A stretch of 64,000 nt of DNA from Oscheius sp. JU75. Its lineage: Eukaryota; Nematoda; Chromadorea; Rhabditida; Rhabditidae. Under the pieces are notes generated by a model, which was given only the letters and a program-made list of their open reading frames with translations, ran no database searches and was not told where the DNA came from. Location of the stretch: assembly GCA_037178855.1 (NCBI GenBank), contig JASJZC010000005.1, positions 4,898,001-4,962,000 of the forward strand. The letters run 5' to 3'. The position numbers and the translations under genes were made by a program. Below are positions 36,297 through 45,796 of this stretch, one piece after another (the stretch's first letter is position 1; each line of letters opens with the position of its first letter).

Positions 36297-37311
36297 AGTT
36301 CTCGTGCAAATGAAACGAATAATTATGAGTTTGTTCTTCGATGTCTCCTGGTAGGAGGAAGAGCGAGTATGTTCAATGTTTCCAGCTAACATTGAACGTA
36401 TGCCTATAAGTTTTCAAGACATGCGAAACACAGATGCAGGAAAAGTAGTCAATCCGATCTACCAGGTAGCTGTGCAGTTGCTATTAAAAGCTGGTCGGTA
36501 CAGCATTTGTCGATCACTGTAGACAGATCTCAAAAATCATAAGAGCAATGACGCCCACATCAGATTTCCATCTTCAGATTCAATTAAACGAGTAAAGGAG
36601 CAACCAGATCAGAGATTAGGAGATCCAAGACTCAGACGAAACGGCCTTCAATTGTCAGCGTATTTTTGGAATCCAAGGTGTTGGCCGTGCCCGATAAACA
36701 CCATTTTGCGAAACAGAAAACTCCGCTAGAAAATCTTTTCTTTTTACTCGTTCATACTTGTTGGGACAAACGAATAGCGGAACATCTGGCATATTGCACT
36801 CGGACAGGCTCAGTTCTATTCAGACACGGAACCAGGTAACTTTGAGATGCATCTGTCATGTTGGACCCTGCAGCGAAGATAGAGGACAAAACTCATGGGA
36901 TTTCGGATACTAAAAGGAACAGAAAGATGGACGAGAAACAAACAGCTACCAAAGTTCGTATAATCGTCTATGTAGAAGGGACTTTTCTCACTGCAAGGTG
37001 ATCGACCTATATTCCAATCTGATTCCGTTTGCACTTAGAAAATATCCTTTTTAAAAGTTCTCTTCCCGTCCAGCTTCCTTCAGCATTATATTTGTTCTGA
37101 CCTGACTGTGATAAGATAACGATATCGATTATTCTTCATCCTCGACTGCTCTTAAAGGCTTCCTTTCTTATGACATACGCTCACGAATATTTGCGTCCTT
37201 ACTCCAATGCGGGTTTGCTGCGTACCCGCCCCCATTCCAGTTCCTAGTTCGATTATCTTCTAATCCCCTTTTCAATAGAATGGAAATAACTCATTTCAGG
37301 TAATTGGCCTG
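36297..37311. other. Spacer with no supported gene
   Basis: No exon pattern was found. A TTTCAG acceptor 13 bases before the ATG at 37312 probably marks the trans-splice or 5' UTR splice site of the DUF229 gene. Confidence 0.35.
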
Positions 37312-40300
37312 ATGGTTTCATCGTTTCGCATTAGACAGGCTTGTATCTTTCTTGTCGTGGCCACAACATGCTACATTCTGTACAGTTCATTATCTTTAGG
37401 CGGCAGTAATCCTCAACTCGAAGTGAGTATACTTTTTATGGAGGACGGTTATGTCTTTCAGACTCCAACTGTAGATAAATTGGCCGTGAATGTGGTCGGA
37501 GAAGATGACGAAGAAAAGAGAGCAGGAGGTGAAACGGCAACAAAAAGGAAGTTTCTTCTCAGTGATCAGGTAGCCTGATTTAGCATGATGTCAAACAGTG
37601 CGTTCAGAGCTGTAACATTCCTAAACTAGATATAAATGGAAGCGAAGTGATCTCCTTTTTTCACAAACCAAAACCATTGAACTGCCACAGAAAGAATCCG
37701 CTGAACTGGGCATTTATCAATGAGGAAGGCAAACTGGAACTGATCTCATCAAAGTGGGTACTTTCAGGGAACAGTTTATAATGTTTTCCAGGAAAGACGC
37801 CAGCTGTAAAATAGGCTATGTCGTACGAAAGAACGATGCTGAAAACTATGAGGACGCAGTGGATTTGTCGATAAGTGAGGGAGAGCGACTGAAACACGAC
37901 TTTGCCAAGATATCCTGTACTCTGGGTGACAGCAAATGGTAGACATTCCTTCAGCTTGATTACTGAATTATACTAAGGTCTGGACTTTTGATGACTGTAG
38001 CTGAAAACGAAGAAGTCAGAAAGAGAGCACAAGAGAAGAAGAGGGAGGATACACCAATGTCTGTCTACTTCATGGGATTTGACAGCTTGAGTCAAATGTC
38101 ATTCAGAAGAAACATGCCGAAAACTGTCGACTTCTTGGAGAACACACTGGAATCGGTTGTTCTCAATGGTATCGAAGTTGAGCAATGAGACAAACACCTG
38201 TTTCAGGATACAACATTATCGGTGACGGGACACCTCAGGCTTTTATTCCCATTTTGACGGCAAAGACTGAGGAGGAGCTCCCTTTGACTAGGTTATTAGT
38301 ATTAGAATAGCAAGTGTGGCTGATGCTCTCTTAGGGCTCGTGACAGGTAGATGCATAATAAGTGTGGCTGATGCTCACTTGCGGCTCGTGACAGGTAGAT
38401 GCATAATAAGTGTGGCTGATGCCTCGCTGGGGCTCGTGACAGGTAACTGACTTGGCTTGCAAAGAGTTATTGCTGTCACAAAGTATCTACCAAATTGACA
38501 GTTAGGGCTTCAGACACACACAGACTTTTGGGCATTTAAAACTAGAAAAACTATCTAAAGCGTGATGGTTTTTGAGGCTGACTCTGTCTGTTTGTTTGTT
38601 TGTCCGTGGCCACGATACAGAAGCAAGCCAATTATGTTGTCCAGAAGTTTGTTGTTCTGAAACAGTTATTGCTTAAATTGGTTGGCAAATCAACTTTGGG
38701 TGCGCTCTAGAACTTGGTTTTCGTCGAAGCTACTGGAAGCTTTTTGTTACTACGAAGCAGCGCAGCTGCCAATGCAAATTGAAGCAAAAGGACGGCGAAG
38801 CCATCGGAGACGACTGGTTTTAAACTACAACTTCAGGAAAAGATACAAGAAAGCCAATTACGTCGACGATGTTTACCCATTTATATGGGAGAATTTTACT
38901 TCAAACGGCTATGCAACTCTCTACGCCGAAGACGCTTTCAATATTGGTTCGGGTTGATTTTTTCTTTTTTGAACATGAGTTCAGGGACTTTCACTTACCG
39001 TCTCAAAGGATTCCGGAAACAACCGACCGATCATTTCACTCGAACATTCTTCAAGGAAAACGAAAAGAAGTCCTTCAAGCAATGGAACTGTCTGGGATCG
39101 GAAACTCTTCACGAGAACTGGTACATGAATCCATTTTTTTCTTTGATAGTATGAAACTATAGGTTCCGATACAGTCGAGAGTTCATGCAAAGATATTCCG
39201 ATCTGCCGAGGTTTCTGTTGATGCATCAATCTCTTCTTTCCCACGACGACATCAATCAAGTTAATGTGGAAGACGAGGATTTCGCAAATCATTTGAAGAC
39301 GATGTACAATGCAGGTAACTATTTCGATCAAGTCTTTTACACAACTTATTTGAGGGGAGTTTGAGAACACTCTGGTCATTGTGATGGCAGACCACGGACA
39401 CAGATTCGCACAGCTGAGAAGTACACATCAGGGACAGCTAGAAGAAAGATTGCCCTTCTTTTCGTTTGCTCTACCTGAGAAGTTCAGAACAACTGAAAGA
39501 GGAGCCCTGATATACGAGAATCTCAAAAATAACAAAAACAGGTAGACGGTAGTTTTATCGATAGAGTACATAGAGTATGCAGGTTGTCAACTCCGTTCGA
39601 CATTCACGCTACTTTGATGGACATAATCAGCTCTCCCTCAACTGCAGAACTGACAACTGTCCAATCGGCAAAGAAACGGTCTCTTTCCCTCTTTCGACCG
39701 GTACCAGTTGATCGATCTTGCGCCCAGGTACGTGTTTCTCCTACCTATTGAGTCTCTTCCGTAGGCAGACGTCGCTCCTCATTGGTGCACTTGCCTGAAT
39801 TGGAAAGATGCCATGAGCGACGAAGAAGACAAGCAACTGTCTTCTAGACTGGCAGATATTGTGGTCGACACAATCAACAAACAACTGGCGAATGTAACAA
39901 ATCTCTGTGCCGCATTGAAACTGAGCCAACTAATAAGTTCGAAAAAGTAAGAACTAGACTCGAAGTAAACTGGCGGTGCTTTTCAGATTGATGCCGAATG
40001 AGGGTTTGCTAAAGTACAAGAATGTCAAGGACGCCGATGGGTTTGTTCCTGATTTGTCGGGTAAGTAGTCAACTAGCCAGAAAGTATAAAATTGAAGGGA
40101 GTACGACTGCCTCTTTCGCTCATTTCCAGCTCAAATTGAGTACAACTCCGGGAAGAGCAGTTTACGAGGTAGACTTGAAGGGGTCATTTTGTAATATTGA
40201 AATAGGTGACGCTGTTCTACGACTTCCACAAGAAGACTGCCGATATCGATCTGACTTCGATCAGTCACGTCAACAAGTTTGGCGATGATCCTCATTGCAT

Positions 40301-40392
40301 TATTGGTAGTTGAAAGCACTTCCTTTCCAACGAACAATTCAGACACAAACTACTTCCTCGCCACATATTGTGTTTGCCACGACAGGGTTTGA
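37312..40392 (+). CDS. DUF229 family protein (alkaline-phosphatase superfamily, type II membrane)
   Basis: A membrane anchor (ACIFLVVATTCYILYSSL) is followed by the DUF229 order of motifs: CNIPKLDINGSEVISFF, NCHRKNPLNWAFINEEGKL, PMSVYFMGFDSLSQMSFRR, TPQAFIPILTAKTEEELP, VYPFIWENFTSNGYATLYAE, WFRYSREFMQRYSD, VIVMADHGHRFAQLRSTHQG, RLSTPFDIHATLMDI and HWCTCLNWK. The C-terminus reads LSTTPGRAVYEVTLFYDFH and ends ATYCVCHDRV. These expanded nematode proteins share the phosphatase/sulfatase fold (the DHG motif is metal-binding in relatives), but the activity is unknown. One intron (about 38,292-38,834) is roughly 540 nt, against 40-60 elsewhere, because it holds a repeat. Confidence 0.85.
38312..38442 (+). 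repeat. 48-bp tandem repeat, about 2.7 copies
   Basis: The unit runs AAGTGTGGCTGATGC... through GGCTCGTGACAGGTAGATG and CATAAT. Three successive starts occur 48 bases apart with few differences. It lies at the left end of the repeat inside the DUF229 intron. Confidence 0.8.
38443..38825 (+). mobile_element. Helitron-like repeat (modules A and B) inside a DUF229 intron
   Basis: Module A (GCTGTCACAAAGTATC, GGGCTTCAGACACAC, TTTTGGGCATTTAAA) is followed by module B (TCTAAAGCGTGATGG ... GAAGCCATCGGAGACG), the latter shared with 35,800-36,070. The host donor and acceptor remain intact on either side. No coding capacity is seen. Confidence 0.65.
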
Positions 40393-40580
40393 TCTCGGGT
40401 ATCTTGCCTTTTTGCTGTGCAACTCTTTACCAATACCGGTATTACTAGTCAAATAGTCCAAATTCAAAATAGGCACGAATAAATTGCTTATCTCATCTGT
40501 AAAGTTCTTTGCTCATGATGGTCTCTCTTACCTGATTCTCTTCTCTTTTGGATTTTTTCTGGTTTACTGACGGATTCAGT

Positions 40581-41853
40581 ATGGGAGAAGTTTTAAACTT
40601 CTACCCGTCATCATCGGATCTTCTGTTCGAAGGAAGTTCCGTCTGTGATACCTGTGGGAAAAAGTTGGTTATACTAGCGGCAGTACCTAATGAGAACACA
40701 GATTCTCCAATACTGGTGCCCTTCGTCTTCACAGGATAAAGAAACACCATCAAATACTTAGCGATGGAGACAAAACATTGTTCAGCAGAGATGCGGAGAG
40801 AGAGGATGGTGAGGAAAGATTCTCGTACGAGGAGTTCGGTTCCAGACACCTCCAGCTACTACCACTGTCCAGAAGACGTTTGTCATTCGAATACGGTCAA
40901 ATTCAATGCAATGAGGCATCTGAGACAACACTATTTGAGAGTATGAGCTAGATTTCACCAGAGCTCATTGTGTTCAGATGCACACTACCAAGAACTTAGT
41001 CTGTGAGTGTGGCAGGCGTTTCTCTTTGGAAAAAGACAGAAAGTATCACAAGAAAGCAAGATGTCCACTTCGACAAGACGGTGGTATGTCAATCAGCTAA
41101 TGAAAGATAGATCAGATTTTAGGAAGCTCTCCTATAAAACCAAAGTCGAAAAATAACAGAAAGAGGAAGCGCTCACCCGTTCCCGAATCATCCAGAGGGC
41201 CTGTCTTCCCAGAAAATTCAACAGTTTTGGTCATTGTCAATGGAGGGAACACCCAGGAAACTATCAAAGAAATCCTCAAGTGAGACTCTAACAAACATTA
41301 AGATAAATCTAGTTGAGTGCTCTGAAAGTGACGTCGACAGTCGGTATTCAGACGTCTATTCCTGATCCGATTCCCACAACAAATACTGTTTCTGTTGGTG
41401 ATGCATCAACCGAATTCTGTGATTTTTCTGGGCAGTACAATGCTCCTCTGATGGAGACAGACTACTATTATCAAGAGGCTAATCCAGGTGCGGCATCATA
41501 GTGAGAGTAACTCTTCCTTTCAGCTGTCCGTGATATCTCAACTGGAACTGATTTTGTCCCGTCGTACGTGAACTACCCTCAGGAAATAACTGACTATGGG
41601 TCATACAACTATGTTCCTCAACCTGGCTCCTCCAAGTAATCGTCTCCCAGGCCAATAATAATTCTCCTTTAGCGCCTCGATGCAGCAGTTTCCCCAAGAT
41701 CTCCAGCCTTCGACTCGAACGTTTGGCACAACCACGGACGACTTTTCAACACATGTTACGCGGGATGACTTCGACATGTTGCGGGACATTGAAACACAGA
41801 CTTTCTGGGAAAGCCTGGAAGGAAACGGGTTGATAGAAAACATTCAATCCTAA
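40581..41853 (+). CDS. ATMIN/ASCIZ-like zinc finger protein
   Basis: The ATG follows TTCAGT. Early exons give VCDTCGKKIKKHHQIL, then two clear C2H2-type fingers: YYHCPEDVCHSNTVKFNAMRH and LVCECGRRFSLEKDRKYHKK. Reading them in one frame needs a 38-nt intron before DTSSYYHC and a longer one after CGKK. The C-terminal half is disordered and carries repeated TQT/TGT-type sites (VGIQTS, ISTGTDF, DIETQTFW) of the kind bound by dynein light chain LC8. Fingers followed by an LC8-binding SQ/TQ region is the layout of ATMIN/ASCIZ, which activates LC8 transcription and is inhibited by LC8. Family match is by pattern, not alignment. Confidence 0.65.
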
Positions 41854-41872
41854 ATTGTCAAAGTAAAGAGGC

Positions 41873-42727
41873 CTATTTCATCGCTGTAATAGCAACCAAA
41901 GTGAAGAGAGTCGAAATCACAATGAATGACAGCTCTGAGTAACTGGGAAAGCTATCCACAGAGAACTCAATTTCTCGTATTTCGCCTCCTAGCTTCTTCA
42001 CTGCTTTTTGGGAGTCCAATATTGCTTTTTCCACCTCAAAGAATGGCTTTAAAAGCAGTGGATCAGACTGACCTCTTTCTGATCTCCGTCAAAATAAAAT
42101 CTCACGTCTGGAGGGCGGGAAAACTTGTCAGGAGCATTGATATTTAGCTGAAATATGCTATTGAAAGTGTTTTACAGAATACTACCCAGTTCGCGACGGT
42201 GGCTTTCACTTTTTGTTCATACTCCGAGTGCAAGTAGACATTTCCGGTTCCAAATTGTGGCTGATATACAATTGATTTGACCTGGAAACATTGATGAATC
42301 TTTTAAGAAGAAGCGAACTAACCGAATCTTTATATATGTATCTTTCAGAAAATTCGTCAAACGACATAGGAGGTAGTTTTGCATCAAGTTTGCGGTGCTC
42401 CGAGCGTCGCCTGAAAGCAGAATATGAGCAAATACAAAGGATGGGTTCACCTGTAGAGCAGAACCGCGTGAGAAGCCAGATACATCGTGACCAAGCATCC
42501 TCCAAGTACATACATTCTGCGGACCTTTGCTAAACTGTCTGTTTTGCCAAAAAAAGGGTAGCCAAAATATCACCTTTGTCCTTCAAGTTTTCCTTTGGAG
42601 GCTTTTGTTCTGTTGAAAAGTATCGCCATGATTGAGCAGGTCGTTCATTGAACATGGAGACGTGGTTTTGGAGACTTGACGTTGTCAATCGTTGGGAAAT
42701 TCGTAAAATGGGTATTAGACGATTCAT
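41873..42727 (-). CDS. FtsH_ext-only protein related to paraplegin/AFG3, lacking AAA and peptidase
   Basis: About 225 residues in five exons. A mitochondrial-type presequence (MNRLIPILRISQRLTTSSL, SWRYFSTEQKPP) leads to TM1 (MYVLGGCLVTMYLASHAVLLY). The intermembrane part MSFDEFSERYIYKDSVKSIV, GNVYLHSEYEQKVKATVANW and EKAILDSQKAVKKLGGEI resembles the paraplegin sequence WNDFVHEMLAKGEVQRV, VEVYLHPG, EEKLRAAEDELNIEA. TM2 is ELSFIVISTLFTLVAITAM, followed by K and a stop. Full m-AAA proteases continue about 500 residues with Walker A/B and HExxH, and none of these follow. The next sequence is the opposite-strand 3' end of the ATMIN-like gene, 19 bp away. It may be a regulator of m-AAA assembly or a truncated copy. 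Confidence 0.55.
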
Positions 42728-43383
42728 TTGTCTGGAAAGGCTAAGAGTTTACAAGATTCGTGAGTAAATGAAGAAGAGAAAGGTATAAATATGAGAATTC
42801 CGACCTCGTTGTTTTACTGAGCATTTTTCCTTTCGTTTTAGGACCTAGCTAACAAGAATATTTCAACTCGTAGTGTTTGTAATACATGTAATAAGTGAAA
42901 GCGCGGATGAAAGTAAACGAAAGAAAAGGTAAATGCCTTCACTCGAAAGTGAAGGCACAAGAAGAAGCAAGCATTCAAACGAGAAAAATTCCCGCTAACA
43001 TTATGCTTTTCCGGTGGGTTTTGCACTCATGGGCTGTTTAGACTACACTGACACTTTTGCCTTATACTACTGGTCAATCTCTAAATCCGTGAGATGTGAG
43101 TTAAGTTCTCTTGGAAAGAGATGACGATTTCGCAACATGTCCACACATTGGGGAGACTTTCAGAAAAGAGTACCGCCCCTCGGTAAAGGGTATAATAATC
43201 CTGAACCTCTCGTTAATTTCACCATTTTAACTTCCTTTTATTTCCTCCCAGACCCTCCTAAAGCCCAAGCAAACCACACCAAAGACAGATAAATAGCGAG
43301 CGTGACTGACGATTCTCACTCAACTTTATCATTCCCGTTCGTGTCCTGAACTTTTGGTTTTCAAGGTAGCATGTACTGACAGA
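42728..43383. other. Divergent promoter region between mini-paraplegin and Ro60 genes
   Basis: No coding exon is supported. It contains the hairpin listed separately and a CCCTCGGTAAAGGG stem near 43,170. Confidence 0.4.
42934..42957. other. Perfect 10-bp stem hairpin with CGAA loop
   Basis: TGCCTTCACT and AGTGAAGGCA are exact inverse complements separated by CGAA, a tetraloop-like loop. It lies about 430 bp upstream of the Ro60 start. It may be part of an RNA or a chance palindrome. Confidence 0.6.
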
Positions 43384-45724
43384 ATGGAGACCTCAGCATC
43401 CAATTTGGACACGGTCGAGAAGACCGGGGAGGACTTCGTAATTCATCTCGCTGGGGCCTTTCTTGAGATGACAGTGAAAGAAAAAAGATATGGGATACAG
43501 ACGAAGAATGTTCGTAAAGATCAGGTACCTTCTATTTTTTATTATATCAATAGGAGCGCTGACGAATTGGAAGCGAGTTGGCGCAGTAGCAGGAGGCCGC
43601 CAGCGTTCATTGAAGGGTCCTAAGTACAATTACAAAGTCCTTCGGCTCAACCAAGGCTTCCATTCTCTCACAGAGGTCGGTAAATTGGCAGTAGCTTGCT
43701 CCGAAGATAAGGCGTTCTTGGAGTCAGATTTAGCACCTGTCCAGCTTAGAACGTAAGTCTACTCGACCTGACTCCTCAGGTTGTAGCATTGATTACGGGT
43801 CCAAATTTATCTTTATCTTTTATCTATCAACAGGCATCTTTTTAGGTGAAAAACAATGCCGGTGGATGGGTATTCAACATCAGTGAAGAGCAGCGAGTTC
43901 GTAGGTTCCTCATACTCGGCTCCACCAGTCCTACTTGGTACTCACCTGCTCAGAAACTCACAGTACAGAATCTGGACGTGCTCATCAGCATCATCAACAA
44001 CGGTAAGACAACCAGGATCAATCGTCCAAACCTGTTATAGGCAAAGCGGCTATGATTCTTAAAGAAATCTACGAAATCTCCTTAGCTGGCCGAAATCCTA
44101 AACAGGAGCCAACCATGATGGCTCTTGCCCTGTGTGCCCGATATCGAGTTCACGACATGACTCATTTCGGGAATAAACAGTCGCCCGATGTTCAGCGATA
44201 CATGGCTTATCTTCAGTCCATGCACAAGGCTGCAATGAGGATTGTAAATGACGTCTGTAGAATTCCCACTCACTTGTTCATGTTCATCAAATACTGCGAA
44301 GACGTCTCCAAATGGACAAATGCGAACTTCGATCAGAAATCAAGCGGATGGGGACGTATGATGAGAGCCAGTATCAGCAATTGGTATGGATCGAAATCTG
44401 TCGACCAGTTGGCTCTTCATCTGACCAAATACCGTAGTAGAGATGGGTGGTCTCACAGAGATTTATTCCGTCTGGCTCATCCAAAATCTGAAAAGCACGC
44501 CCAAGTTGAAGAACATCGTCTGGAAGTTGAGCAGTTGTATCATTATGCGGCAAAAGGAACGTTGAACACGAGAAAACTGAAGCTGAAAGACGAGGAATTC
44601 AAACTAGAAGAACCTGGTTCGAAGTATTCGATGACTCAAATGGAGAACGAGCTAAAGAGCAGCGCTCTTGACATGGTCCAGGTCTTCACCTACATCAACC
44701 AATGGACTCCGGAACAGGACATTGTTTTCGCCATTCATCGATACAGCAAGTCAGATGGAACAAACTAACCAGATGTATTTCTTTAAGAGCTGGTCAGAGA
44801 ACACATTCCGACAGAGCATCTGAACAATCCTGATATCTGGAGAGCTCTTCTCTGCGAAATGCCATTCACAGCTCTTGTTAGGAATTTAGGAAAGATCGCC
44901 GCCGTCAAAGCGCTGGACAAGTGAGCGAGAGTCTTGTCTAAATAAAACCGTATTCAGGGTTTACGTGGAACTCATCGTTAACCAGTTGACCAATGAGCAG
45001 CAGATCAAAAAGAGCAGAATCCACCCTCTACAGATTCTATTGGCCAAACTGATTTATAAGAGTGGCTCGGGAGAGAAAGGAAGCAACAGTTGGATTCCTG
45101 ATCCTCGAGTAGATCAAGCTCTGGAAGACGCCTTCTACCTCTCATTCGTCAACGCCCTTCCCACTGGAAAAAGGATCTGCTTCGCCTACGACATATCGGG
45201 ATCGATGAGTGCAAGAATTGCCGGAACCCATCTCTCTTGTCGAACAGCCTCGGCTGCTCTATCCTTGATCAGTCTCAAAAACGAAGAAAACACCCATTGT
45301 GTCGGATTCTCTCACGAGTTGATCAAGCTGCCCTACGATGGAACATGGAACATTGCCAAAATAGAGAAGCACATGGCCAAGTTGCCATTTGGAAAGACTG
45401 ACTGTGCTCTGCCCATGATCTATGCAAAGCGGAGATCGTTAAAGTTTGACGTCTTCGTAGTCTACACGGATAACGAAACTTTTTACGGAGCTGTACATCC
45501 TTTCAAGGCACTCCAAGACTACCGAAAGACCTCAGGCATCCACGATGCCAAGCTCATAGTCATGGGAATGACAGCCACAAACTTCTCCATCGCCGATCCA
45601 TCCGACCCAGGAATGCTCGACATTATTGGTATTTTCCAATTGAATCGCCAAACCTCAGTGATTTTCAGGTCTGGACTCTTCGGTTCCTCAACTCATCCAC
45701 GAATTCGTGATAGGACGACTATGA
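43384..45724 (+). CDS. rop-1: Ro60 RNA-binding protein (TROVE and vWA domains)
   Basis: The TROVE ring is clear: GGWVFNISEEQRVRRFLILG, RNPKQEPTMMALALCARY, DVCRIPTHLFMFIKYCED, LALHLTKYRSRDGWSHRDLF, KLVREHIPTEHL, LLCEMPFTALVRNLGKIAA, SRIHPLQILLAKLIYKSG. The vWA domain carries the MIDAS motif DISGSMSAR, then GKTDCALPMIYA and VVYTDNETFYGAVHP, and ends IHEFVIGRL. Ro60 binds Y RNAs and misfolded small RNAs. There is an N-terminal extension of about 85 residues (METSASNLDTVEKTGEDF onward) not seen in human Ro60. Its junction to the TROVE part uses a weak GTCGGT donor, so this start is less certain. One intron near 44,750 has a GCAAGT donor (GC-AG). Confidence 0.9.
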
Positions 45725-45796
45725 TAGTAGTGTACAGTTTTTGTAAATATAATATACGGGTAATGCACAATTACTTTATTTACAAGTCTTTTGAGC

